A stretch of 64,000 nucleotides of DNA, from positions 1,608,802 to 1,672,801 of the forward strand of contig NC_134418.1 of the NCBI RefSeq assembly GCF_030867145.1. Direction: 5' to 3'. Shown here one piece after another: positions 1-11,905 of the stretch. Position numbers and translations under genes: made by a program. Under the pieces are notes generated by a model that was not told where the DNA came from, made no database searches, and was given only the letters and a program-made list of their open reading frames with translations. The stretch's first letter is position 1; each line of letters opens with the position of its first letter. Source of the DNA: Opisthocomus hoazin (taxonomy: Eukaryota > Chordata > Aves > Opisthocomiformes > Opisthocomidae).

Positions 1-1391
1 TTTTTTGCTCGATAAGGAACATTTTGGGTGTTTTCTCTCCCCTGCTTCAGAAAATAAGAAGATTTAAGCTCCTCAGCGGGTCAAATAAGCGGGGATGCCA
101 CTGCCTTTCCCTGCAAGCTGGCAATATTCTCTGTACACCAGGAATAATCTCAGGTATCCAGAGTCTTTCCTCAATATCTCCTGGTTTGACGTTTCTTGTC
201 AAGAAGAGAAGACTCTTTTCCCCAGTGTCCTCCTTTTCTAAAAAATTTCTGTCTTGCTTTCTGGATCGCCTCCTATTTTATCTTCCTTTCTAGTACCTCT
301 GGAAAACATTGCCCTGAAAAAAATCTGGTTTAAATGCCTCTCTGAAGACCCAACCCGCCGGTCCTGGCTGGTATTTATTCTCTTCTTCCTAAAAAACTTC
401 CTTTTTTTGTATTCTGCTACCAGCAAAACCATCCTCCCAAATCTCAGCCCCTTTTTGAAAACCATCTGGCTTTTCCCCCGCCTGGGTCTTCGGCGAGCAG
501 CGGATAATTACTCGAAAGGGCCGGGCTGCGAAGGCTTTTTGCATCGTTGCAAGAATACAGCCACTATTCTTCTACATGCCATGCAGCCTTTTAGAGAATT
601 AAAAAGGCATAACGAGAAACATCTTACCCTGCTCGGAAGGAAAAATAAACTACGCTGAAGTTTCTCCGTTCATCTCCAAAGCAAATGCCCGGGTAATCGG
701 AGACAGGGACCAGCGGCGAGGGAGGGAGCGAGGGGTACATCTGTGCGTGTTTTCAGGAGATGAGACTTTGAAGATGCTGCCGAAACACTATTTATATCCC
801 AGACCTTTTAACACAAAACACTGTTGCTGAAGAGGCAACTTCCAGGACACGGTGAGGGGGAATGATTCAAAGTTTGCTCAGGAACCTCTTCCCAAACCCG
901 GATTTTCCTCGCTGAAAACGCCGGGTGCACGTGCAGGGGGCTGGGATTTACACCGTTATCCTGGACTTTCAACCTCCTCTCCAAGCTAAAGCTCCCCACC
1001 ACCTCCCTTTCCCCTCCCTGCTCCTGCCCCCTCTTCCAAACTCGTCCAAAACCCTTTGAAAATGAGTTTAAAAAAAATCCATAGAACGAGAGTGGTGGAA
1101 ACCATCGGCTTTTGCACGGCAGCTCATGATTTTTATGGGCTGGAGCCAACCTGCACATCAACCTACCCACGGTGATGCCCCACTGCCGGCTCCCATCCCG
1201 CGTGTCCTGCCTGCTCTGCTTATTAAATCCCGCTGGGAAAAATAGGGAAGAAGTGGGGGGGAAGAAAAGAAAGAAAACCAAACAAGACCCAAATGAAAAA
1301 CACATCAAGCCTCGATCGAGAGGAAGTTCAGTGTGGGATTCATTGTCTCCCCCAGCGCCAAAACGAAGGGCTCGGCTTGTGCCGGGCACAA
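1..1391. other. Intergenic DNA, no gene seen
   Basis: No gene or repeat recognised. A stretch at about 480-660 containing TAATTA-type sites and unusually low repeat content looks like possible conserved non-coding DNA, but this cannot be tested from one sequence. Open frames here have no recognisable domain. Confidence 0.4.
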
Positions 1392-2139
1392 AATCACAGA
1401 ATCCCAGAATGTTCAGGGTTGGCAGGGCCCTCTGGGGGTCACCCAGCCCAACCCCCTGCCCAAGCAGGGTCACCCAGAGCAGGCTGCACAGCACCGCGGC
1501 CAGGCGGGGCTGGAATATCTCCAGAGAAGGAGACTCCACAGCCTCCCTGGGCAGCCTGGGCCAGGGCTCCGTCACCCTCAGAGGGAAGAAGTTCTTCCTC
1601 ATCTTCAGCTGGAGCTTCCTCGGCTTCAGTTTGTGCCCGTTGCCCCTTGTCCTGTCGCTGGGCACCACTGGAAAGAGTCTGGTCCCGTCCTCCTGACCCC
1701 CACCCTGCAGATATTTAGAGGCATTTCGAAGGTCCCCTCGCAGCCTTCTCTTCTCCAGGCTGAACAAGCCCAGCTCCCTCAGCCTCTCCTCATAGCACAG
1801 ATGCTCCAGTTCCCTCCTCATCCTCGTAGCCCTCCGTTGGACTCTCTCCAGTAGCTCTTCATCTTCCTTGAACTGGGAAGCCCAGCACTGGACACAGGAC
1901 TCCAGATGGGGCCTCACTAGGGCAGAGCAGAGGGGAAGGAGAACCTCCCTCGCCCTGCTGCCCACACTACTCCTCATGCACCCCAGGATCCCATCGGCCT
2001 CTGGGCCCCCAGGGCACGCTGCTGGCTCATGGTCACCCTGTTGTCCCCCAGCACTCCCAGTCCCTCTCCACAGAGCTGCTCTCCAGCAGGTCCGTCCCAG
2101 CCTGTACTGGTGCCTGGGGTTGTTTCTCCCCAGATGCGG
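1392..2139 (-). mobile_element. CR1 LINE fragment, 5'-truncated
   Basis: The low-coordinate edge is the CR1 3' terminus (minus-strand copies begin with CACAGAAT-type repeats), followed by the conserved 3' UTR and ORF2 C-terminus. Minus-strand translation gives typical CR1 ORF2 peptides such as [21 protein letters not shown] and [11 protein letters not shown], in two or three frames. It stops abruptly near 2139, before the reverse-transcriptase core. It belongs to the group sharing a GCGGCCAGGCGGGGCTGG block with the copies at 27876, 43352 and 55243. Confidence 0.9.
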
Positions 2140-3149
2140 CCCAGCAGTGGAGAGGGGCTGCCTGCCGAGAAGATGCTTTCCTGTAGGACTCCCCCAAACC
2201 CCCTTTTCCCCTCCATACCTTTTAAAAACCTTTTTTCTTTTGGCAGAAATAGCCAAGGATGGCGGCCAGCTCCAGAGCTTGCCCACAGCTGGGGTGGTCA
2301 GGGTGTTCAGGGTGCTTGTGCCCGGTGGTTGGGGCACCCAGATTTTAGGGCACCCAGCAGAGCCCATGCCGGGTGAGGGGACCCCCCAGCTAACCCTGCA
2401 CCCACCCAACCTGAGAAAAGCCTTAAACAGAGGGAAGGTGCTCTGGGATGGGGCCACCCCTTCGCTGCAGAGCGATGGGGTGAAGTCCCTGAGCACCCGC
2501 TGGTGGCACAGAGGGGGACCCTGGGTTGGAAACCTCACTTGGGGTTCCTGGGTTTACAACCTGGAGGTGCAGGAGGGTGCCCTCGGGCCAAATGACAGCG
2601 CTGGGAGCTCACCTGGCCTTGGGGACAAGAGGTGCCACCGAATAGCAGGACAGCGGAGGGATGGGATAAGACCAGGCTGGCATCCCAGTCAGGCACAAGT
2701 GATAGTTGAGATTTTTTTTTCAAAAATAAAAAAAAAAAAGCCACAAACCAGATCTTTATCCGCCATCAGAATTCAGCAATTTTCAATTTACTGTTTTTCG
2801 TAACAAAGCAGAAGGAAGGGACATCTTTCTTCTCTGTGTTCAGAAAACAGAGGGAGGTTTCTGAGAGAGGAAAGCTGTTGGGGAAGAGGAAGAAAACCGC
2901 ATTTTTCAGAACAAGTCTTTCTAGTTTTGGGAAGTTCGGGGAAGTTTTCTGCTTCCCTCAAGGACACGTGGAACGAAGCTGAAAGCAACGCGGCTCATTC
3001 TCTTGCAAAAATGCTTTGAAGTAGCACCTATCTATGTCTTACAAACTGCTTATGTGATTTTATAACTAAAAGGAAACACAACGGCCCCACTGAAACCCAC
3101 AGAATAATTCGGTATGCCACTCGTGGTGATGCTGGCTCCGACTACATCT
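2140..3149. other. Intergenic unique DNA
   Basis: No gene seen. There is an A/T run at about 2710-2740. The rest is GC-rich sequence next to the CR1 copy, then AT-richer unique sequence. Confidence 0.4.
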
Positions 3150-3680
3150 CCATTCCCACCTGGAGTCCTACGTCCAGCTCTGGAGCCCCCAACATCAGAA
3201 GGACATGGATGGGTTGGAGCAGGGCCAGAGGAGGGCACGGAGATGATCCGAGGGCTGGAGCACCTCTCCTGCGAGGACAGGCTGAGGGAGCTGGGGCTGT
3301 TCAGCCTGGAGAAGAGAAGGCTCCGGGGGGACCTTACAGCAGCCTTCCAGTACCTGAAGGGGTCTACAGAAAGCATGGAGAGGGACTTTTCACAAGGGTG
3401 TGTAGTGATAGGACAAGGGGAAAGAGCTCTAAACTAAAAGAGGGCAGATTTAGATGAGATATAAGAAACAAATTCTTCACCGTGAGGGTGGTGAGGCCCT
3501 GGCCCAGGTTGCCCAGAGAAGCTGTGGCTGCCCCCTCTGTGGCAGGGTTCAAGGCCAGGTTGGATGGAGCTCTGAGCAACCTGGTCTGGTGGAAGATGTC
3601 CCTGCTCATGGCAGGGGGTAGGAACCAGATGATCTTCAAGGTCCATTCCAAGCCAAACCATTCTATGATCCTCCGATTCC
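3150..3680 (+). mobile_element. CR1 LINE fragment, diverged
   Basis: Plus-strand CR1 3' portion encoding an [24 protein letters not shown] ORF2 end, then a 3' UTR ending in an ATTCTATGATCCTCCGATT-like tail near 3660-3680. It contains small indels and is more diverged than the copy at 1392. It shares the GATGTCCCTGCTCATGGCAG block with the copies at 19471 and 40548. Confidence 0.88.
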
Positions 3681-6216
3681 TGAAAGACACAGCGATGGCT
3701 TCTCTAGCTCATCTTTAGGATCGCTGAGTTTCAAGGAGGTCTTCCCATTCTCCTTGCAGAATTCAGTTTTCTTTTAAGGAAAATGTCTTTAACATCAATC
3801 CATGCTCCCAGTTAAAAATCAGGGAAAGAAATTTATAACCAGTTCGAGCCATGCTCGGGTTTTCTGAGAAGGCAAAAGCCCTCTTCCTGCATAAAACAGC
3901 CCAGATTCATGATGGGAAGAGGAATTAGCAGCTTCTATAACAATCAGGTGCTTCATGGGGTGCCCCGTTGGGCTGGTTTGGGGGTACTGGTACAGGCTAA
4001 CCGGGGGGCATCACCCCCCTTCTGCATCCCCTCCTCCTGTTTGCATGATGGCCAGAAAATCCACAAATGAGTATTAAACATCCAGGGTGACGAGGTCCCA
4101 GGAGAAAAACCTTTGCAACGGGGTTTTTCGAGGCCCGGGTGAAACCGTATCAAATGTCCGGAGCTGGCAAGCGGCGTGGGGAGGAAGTTGTTAACATTTT
4201 GGTGTGAGAAGGTACCTGCTCGTCCCTTCAGCCTCCGCCGTGCCCCTCGCCATTCAAGCCGGGCACGTGAACAGTTACGGTTAAGAGCACAAAACCTTTG
4301 CACAAAACACCGCAGAGTGACCCAGTAGCTAAAAGCTCGTTTGCATTCATTAACAGTCCCGAGCCAAGTTCAGAGCTATTACCGCAGACCTGCTCCCCCT
4401 CCTCCCCGTCCCCCTTACCTGCCCCGTGAAAGGTCCCTCTCTCCGGCTGAAGCTCAAGGGATCGTGCTGGGCTCGAGACCTATCAAGTGACAGAGAAAAT
4501 AATTCGCTCTGAAAGAGGATGCATCCCCAGGGCCGGGCACTGAGGCCTCTGCAGAGGCGGCTCCGCACCGATTCGGGAGGGTTTGCTCCATCGGGAGAGA
4601 CATAGATGTGTCCAAGTGCTACCAGCTCTCGCTGCTGCCCATGGAGCCGGGGAAGGGGGTGGGAATTCCCGGGATGAGGTGGAAAATAATCATGGATCAT
4701 CATCTGCATGCTTCCCTGCCTTCTAAAGGGCAACGGTGTTTAAACCTAGGAGAGATGGGGCATCTCTGTTGGCATGAGTTTAGCACGCAAAGAGCAGGTT
4801 TGCATCTGCCTCCTGCAGGCATTCCCTGTCTCTCTTGAGGGTCTCCAGGAGAGATGAGATGCTCTCTGGGACACTCTCCCAGTGAGCTTTCCCCAGGAGA
4901 AGCTCCCCTCTCCCTCCAAGGGGACAACCCAGCAGTATCCCAGCAAGTCCTCCTTACTCTTGGTAGAAACTCTGCCCCCGAGGTTACCTTCATCACGAAA
5001 TCAGTGCTCCAAAACCTCCTGCGTTTGGAGCCCAGCTAGGCACAGCCTCCTGCCCAGGAAGGCGAGGAGGAGGAGGATGAGGGCTCACGGGCAGTGACGC
5101 TGCAGGCAGCTCAGGGGGGTCACTGTCACAGCAGCCCCAAAGGATCCCGACGCACCACCAGCCATGAGCACCTTGGGTCTTCATTGCCAGTTTGCAACGT
5201 GGGTGTGCGCCGGAGGATGGACCCATGGACACCATGCTCCCCCAGGACGAGGGACCGGGATCGCTGCTGGCGGTCCCCACGCTGTACGATGCCCACATTA
5301 CACAACGCCAAGGCCCGGAGATGGGCTGCCACTTACAGGGATGGATCTCGATGCTCAAAGCTGCTGTAAAATCTCCGGGGCGCTGGGACATCCCTCTCCA
5401 TCTCGCTTTGTCTACCTCTCGCACTAGACGGTTCTCATTAAGCCCCGCCATTGATCTCCTGTCTTTAAAGGAAACAAGAAAGAAGGAACAAACCAAAAGG
5501 GATCCTCCTTCCTTCAGCCCAGGGGAACGAATCTGGCTTTAATTTCTTTTCCTTTTGTCATTCCAGTCGGGGATTTCACTTTAACGACGCTGCCTTCCCC
5601 ATTCCTCTTCTTCTGCTCTTCGAGAAACAGGAAAGTACCCCCTCTGCTTTCTAAGTTTCCTCCCTTTGTTCTCCACGCCACTTCTCTGATTTATGAAAAG
5701 GACTTTTCTCTCCGGTTGGGAGTTGAGGACCCCCAGAAAGTGGTGGTCCCCACCTCGGAGTTCAGAAGAGCCGCTCTGCGGCTTGCTCTGATGTTTCTGA
5801 CTGGCACTGAATATTTCTTCTCCGCTGGGAAGGTGCTGGAGGACCACACCTTTGGAGTCATCCTTTGGGAGGGGGTCTTCACAGTTATGCTACTGACTGG
5901 CTTTGATCTCCAGTAATGGGAGAAAATCCACTTCAGCACCCAGTACAATTCATAGCCAAACAGGTGGGAGGGGGTAGACAGACCAACCCACCCAGATTAG
6001 CCTCTCCAGGAGATTAAACCCTGCACCACAGTGCAGTAGAAGACCCAGGAGAGATGGTAAAAGTCACCTCCTTTCCCTGACCCGTGGGAAGACACAAATC
6101 ACGGCGGTGCACGTGGAAGGTGTGAGAAGGAGCCTGTGCTGCTCCGAGGGAGCATGATGATCACACCAGGGAAAAAAAGCAGGATTTAGAGGTTAAGGTG
6201 GGAAGGGGCACAGAGC

Positions 6217-6282
6217 ATAATGGTCTTTTAATCAGAAAATGAGACCAAAATAATGGTCTTTTAAGCAGAAAATGAGACCAAA
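6217..6282. repeat. 33-bp tandem duplication
   Basis: Two adjacent 33-bp units (6217-6249 and 6250-6282), each containing AATGGTCTTTTAA and AAAATGAGACC, differ at one base (T versus G). The near identity implies a recent local duplication. Confidence 0.9.
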
Positions 6283-6458
6283 ATATGTTTTTTCATTTGG
6301 CATACGCATCAAAAAGTTATTAAAAGGAACTGGTTAAATATCTCATTAATGAAGATGAATGATGCCTCAGATTTGTTTTTAAACAGTTCAAAGCAGTTTT
6401 TTTTCTGACCTCCCAAAGTGTGTGTGCGGAGGGGGAATCTCAATGGCTTAAAATGTTC

Positions 6459-6489
6459 CTTTTTTCCTTTTTTTTTTTTTTTTTGTTTT
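6459..6489. repeat. T-rich run
   Basis: T-rich tract with an uninterrupted T run at 6468-6484. It could be a retroposon tail read on the other strand, but no element body is recognisable beside it. Confidence 0.8.
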
Positions 6490-9400
6490 AAAGCAGCTTA
6501 AACTGATTTCAGTGCTGGAGCTGCTGTTGCACACCCTGGGAGGGAGAGATCAGGCTGGGACATGAGAAAATCAGTTTGCTGAGTGCAGAAACATCCCAGG
6601 GATCTCGGGGGCCGCTCTGCAAATCCACGCTTTCCATCACACCATGAGATGTTCAGAGCCCAGACTGAACAAGCTAGAAAGCACACACAAGAGCCTGGGA
6701 AGAAACAGCTCCAGGGGATGAGGTGTATCGTCCCCCTAAAACCACAGCTGGACCGTCCCCAAGCTCCGCAGGATGCAGGTCGTCCCACCGCTGCGTCCAC
6801 CATCACCATCCCGTGGTCCAGCCTCGGCCACCGAGCCTTGTCCTGGGGACCAGGTCGGACGGGCTGTCCGCCTGAGCTCTCATTCACACGCTCAAACCCC
6901 CCCGGGCTGCCCCAGGAATCCCGAGCCCAAAATGAAAAGCATCCCAGTGCCTGGAAAGGCCAGAGACGGGAGGGAGCGGAGGGCAGGGGAGGAGCGTGTT
7001 TTCAGATTGGTTTTTGATACACAGCCTAAAATAAGGCACAGAGGAGCTTCTCTTAAGAATGATTGCATTAAAATAGCCCTCTCCATTACACAGACACTAA
7101 TAGAGGCTCAGTGCATTATTTCTATCAAAGTGCAATTTGCATTTACAAAGGGCTCCTGGGAAGTGATGGATGGGGAAGGAATGGAGAAAGGCTTGTAAAG
7201 CCGAGCGTGCTCATCTTGGAGTAACTTTCAAGCACAAGGCGGTTTTTCTTACACCTTCCCCTCCAAAGAAACTCGTGACGTCTGCTTAAATGAACATTCA
7301 GGCTCTCGCCTTTCACCCCGCAGCCCATCAATAAAGCTGGAGGAGCGGAGGAGAGGGGACATTCATTTATCTTCATTAGGACTCTGGCCAGCTCCTCTGA
7401 TCACCACGTCGGCGTCGCCGGGAGGAGAAAAAGCTACTGTTCCTCTCCCCGGCTTCCCCGCCCGCACACGCACACCCCACCACTGGCCTCGCAAGCATCT
7501 CGGGGTGGTGGGACCCTGCTCAGAACCAGTCCTCAGCCGAGAGAAAAATGGGATTTTGGGGGGTATTCCCTTTTTCTCTGCTCCTTCGTGGAAGCTGAGC
7601 TCCAGGAGAAGAGTGGGCAGCGAGGGGAGGGTGAAGGAAAAAGCAAATGGATGTCATGAGATACCCATCAGCGGAGGCAGATTAAAGAGGAGGGGAACCC
7701 TATTAGACAGGCAGAAGATGAAATGGGTGATATCTGGCTTGATCATTGTGAGGTGGTGATGTCTGGTCTGCAAGCTCAGCCCCCACCACCAGTCTCTGTG
7801 TAACCTACTTGCACAAGCTGTTTAGAGGCCCACTCCCAGTTTGGACAAGGGGGATAATTTCGGGAGAGGCACTTCACCCTCCCTGCCCTGCTCAAGGTTT
7901 TCTCCCATGGAAACACTGAAAGAACCCCTCCTTCAAAGCCCTCTGCAAACCTTGCTGGGATGACGAGGAACAAAGCCACCTCATGCTGTGCTCAGGGATG
8001 TCACACAACCATCACTGGACGCTCTCCCACCTCTTCCCATAAAGGATGCTCTGGCAGTCTGGTACTTACGACGTGAACAGAGACCTCAGGTTTGGGCTCC
8101 ATATGCCTCCTGAAACCCACCAGCAGCTTGCTGAAATCCCCTTCTGAAGTGCCCCAGCAGCTCTCCAGCTCTCTCCCTGATCACCCAGAGAGACACCCAG
8201 TTCTTCTTTGAACCTCGATAAATTTTTTAGCCTTGATGCCTTCAGCGGCAACAAGGTCTGCTGTCCAATAACACTTTGAAGAATAACCAGGAGGATGAGG
8301 CCTTTAACAGATGTCATATGTCAAATTTAACCTACCTTTTCACACTGACAAAGTAGAAGATTAAACTTTGAAAAACATTTTGCATATCTTTGTGTTGCCT
8401 GGTGTTCAAAGTTTCTCTATTTAAGTTCTTGTGCTCGTGATGTCCCTGGCGATGGAGGTCCAGAGCAAGCATATCATACATAAGAGATTTCTTTTTAGAA
8501 GGTACTTCCCACCTTTGTAGGTTTTTTTCCCCGATGTCTGTCAGAGCAGTCCTCCTGGCATCTGAAAGACGTCTGGAACGGGAGGGAGCCCACATGACAA
8601 GGAGTTTCATGAGCTGAAGGAATCACTTTACAATGGAGAAGTCACAACTGGAACCCACTGCTGACAGTGGGCACGGTTCTTCCCACGTATGTGGGGCTGG
8701 CCACAAACAAGGCATCTGCTCCAGGCTCGCTTCTAAGTCCCCTGGTACTTTCAGAGACAGAGGCATCTCCTCCCAGGACTGGTTTTTGAGAGGTGCAGGA
8801 TCCGTTCTCCCAAGGGAGTGCCATTTCAGCTAGAGGAGAGAAGGTGATAAAAAGAAGATAAAGGGGAAAAGAACATGGCTGGTACACTCTGGGGTGGGAA
8901 GTGTGATAGGAGACCGCAGTACTCTCTGGTCTAGCACGGACTTTCACTGGGAAGACATGAAGATTCACATCACATGGGTTTCTTTTAGTTGAACACAAAC
9001 ACTTCACCTGAGAGCATCCGTTCAGGCTTCCTCCGTGCTCAGAGTGATACAAATCATCTCATCCTGACTTAGCCACCTAAAATCAGTCAGGTGAATCCTA
9101 GGTGGGAAGGTCTACTCTTAGCCTTCAGCTCTAGAAAGATCCCAGGGTTCTAAAGCTGGGCGAGATGAATCTGTCTCCCACGTTTAGACGAGAAAGCAGG
9201 ATTCAGGGCGCTCATAGCACGGGCATCAACTTCCCAAGAGCAGCAAGCAAATTGGGTGGGTAGTGTTTCTTCTCATCGGTTTTGGGAGCCTTTTTCTCAG
9301 ATTTTTTTCTCCCTTGCTTTTGTCTGGAGGGTCCTAAGCCACACACTGAGTACCAGCCCCAGCAGAGAGGTGATGCACAGCGTGGAGCAAGGGGTGATCC

Positions 9401-11634
9401 CTTCCTTTTTGGCCCTGGTTATGGCTGGGTGACCTGAGGAGGACCAGCCCCTGGCTCCAGCCACCATGAGAATCACCACGGTCCCCTGTGCCCCACCACC
9501 CACACCTCAGCCTTGTTCCCCACCAGCAGAAACTCCACGGAAAGGAAAAAGCAGAATACAGCTCGTGACTGCTGGGCACTAAAGATGATGGATCGAAGAG
9601 CAGTATTGCTCTCTCAGCGTTTTACAGGCTTCCCCAACAGCAGCTTCTCTGCTTCACAGGCAATTATTGCCTCTATTTTCTCTCTGTTTTATGGGATTAA
9701 CAACCATATCACCTCTGCCCTTCCTCACCTACCCTTCTGCCCGACAACCACCTTTCTTGCCTAATTGCCCAGCTGACATCGTTAAGTCACACTCTGTCAC
9801 CATCGGCCAGGACTTGGCTTGAAGCTTGCTCTACTCTGGACCCACAAAAAGGTTCACATGCCTGAAAACGTGTCCAGCTCTACCAACAGAGGATACTTGC
9901 AGAAGATACTGCTTTTACCCAAAGCCCCACCTCAGGGCTTCAGAAACGGGATGGAGCAAACGATCTCCTTTCTCTCACAGCTCCCCTGCCCTTGTGGTCA
10001 GAGCCGCCTCGAGCATCTCTCTGCTTCGAAGTCCTGCAGGAGAGACAAGGACACACCACACGCTCTTTTCACAGAAACAAGGAGCTTTGCAACTGTGCTT
10101 GCTGTAAGAAAGGAGGGATGACGGACAGAAATACGAGGATCTGTAGCTACTTCCATGCTAGCCACCATTCAACGCATCTGAAATTTACTCTTGCTCTCGT
10201 TTACTGCCTTCCCTCCCACCTCAGCTCAATTCCATCAAGCCATAGCAGCTTTCCACTCCCAGCCCCAAGCAGCATTATTTTGTTCCCTTTCTTTTCCTGT
10301 TTGCCGATGGAGGAGCATGTTTGAACAAGGCATTTGCTTTGCAGACAACGCATAAAGAGCTGGGAGTAGTTATCTGACCAAGAATGACCTTCAGCCCCAT
10401 GTTCATGCTTATGCTGGCAGCCCTAGCAACCTCCCCAAGCGTGGTGCATCTCCAGGCAAGCGTGGCTGCACCTTGCACAGAAAAAATCCCAGCAAGCCCT
10501 GTGGTGACACTCCATGTGCTACACAACATCGGGGAAGGCTCTCCACAATCCATGCTCAGGTCCTGCTGCCTTCTAGTCATGGGCATTGCAGCAGATAAGA
10601 GCAAATTCCCCCTTGTTCTGTCTCCTGGGATATTTCCTGGACTACGTAGGTCTTCAGCTCCTGTCAACCTACACTTGGTCAGCTGAAAGCTCTCCATTTC
10701 ATTGACTGCACAGGCTAGATCTTTAAGGCAAGTCTCAGATGCCCACACAGAGGTATGAAGTGGTGTTTGAGGTGCTCAGAGGATCCGAGCTGTCCACATG
10801 GAGCTGATGGGAAGAGCTCAGCACCTATGGGAGAGTTGCATCCTTCACAAACAACAACTGCAGGCCAGTTGGGCTCCCCAGGTCTCTCAGATCGGCACTG
10901 GCCTCTGAAATGCCTGCCACTGAATTTCACCTCTGCATTTAGGTGTGGGAGTCTGGGAGCTGAATCTTGCCCAGCATCCTCCTGGAACCCGTTTACCAGG
11001 GACAGGCGAAACCATCATTTATATCACTGCAACAAAGCTGGAAGGACCTCAAAGGCAACCTCCTTCAGGGAGCCCCATTTCATGAGTGGTGCAGTACACT
11101 GCTCCGTTTCTAATTTTGTGAAAGGAAAATGCATCTTGGGGGAGACTCAGGGGAAGGGGGGGTGATGATGCTACCACATCTGCAGCAGCAAAACTGTTTT
11201 AAGAATCCTTGTTCCCAGCTGGTTTAGCCGCAGAGTCATTGAAAAGATCTGTGCTTGAACAAACAAGAAAACCCTGAAAGCAGCATTTAAAACCACCCTG
11301 TTACAGGATTGTCTCGACAATCCAGCTCATGTCCTTGCTACCGACGAGGCAGCAGCTCCCACCACCTCCGACCCCAAAGCCGGAGGGATCTGAGCTGCCT
11401 CCTCCCCGTGCTGCTCTGCGGTGCTAAGCATGATTCAAAATCTCTCCAGATGCATTCTTCCAGCCCAGCGTGGCATTCAGCCCACCACTGACCCCAGACC
11501 GGTCCAGAGGTCCCTGTGCACCACCTGCTCCAGCACAAACCGCTCCCAACACACGTTGGTCCTCCCTCTCCTCAAACCTCCACGGACGGAGACGCTGCCT
11601 GGCTGCAGCCCCCAACACAAATGCCTGTCCTCAC

Positions 11635-11905
11635 CAGAGAAGAATGTTCCTCCTAACTTCAACCTCTCTGGATGCAATTTAAGTCAATTATCTCCTGTCC
11701 CATTCCTGGTGAGCAGGGAGAACAGTTCATTCCCTTCCTCTCTGCAGAAGCCTGTTACATATTTGTAGGCTGTTATACAGTTTCCCTAAACTAAACAACT
11801 GCAAGCCTTTTGATCTTCCTTCCTTGGCCATGATTTCCAGTCCTCTGGTCTCTCTTGCAGCCCAACTCCAGACTGCCTCCAACCAGTCTGTGTCCTTCCA
11901 GCCCC
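11635..11905 (-). mobile_element. Old, strongly diverged CR1-like fragment
   Basis: Weak similarity to the minus-strand CR1 3' UTR and ORF2 end: the order of blocks around TTCCTCCTAACTTCAACCTC, CAATTATCTCCTGTCCCATT and TTTCCCTAAACTAAACAAC follows the arrangement of better CR1 copies. No recognisable 3' tail remains. It could also be an L2- or L3-like relative. Confidence 0.5.

Larger units (their letters stand above)
3681..11634. other. Intergenic unique DNA, 8 kb without a gene
   Basis: No gene or clear interspersed repeat recognised. It contains a 33-bp tandem duplication (6217-6282), a T run (6468-6484) and an AT-rich unique block at about 6990-7200 that resembles conserved non-coding DNA. 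The open frames are short and have no domain I recognise. Confidence 0.4.

Noticed and set aside
808..2538. 576-residue open frame on the minus strand
   Set aside because: Its middle is the translated 3' part of a CR1 copy (1392-2139) and its ends are GC-rich read-through without domains or splice logic. It is not a gene.
8150..8400. Possible ancient LINE fragment
   Set aside because: Only vague resemblance to LINE 3' sequence with no ordered blocks, so I did not annotate it.
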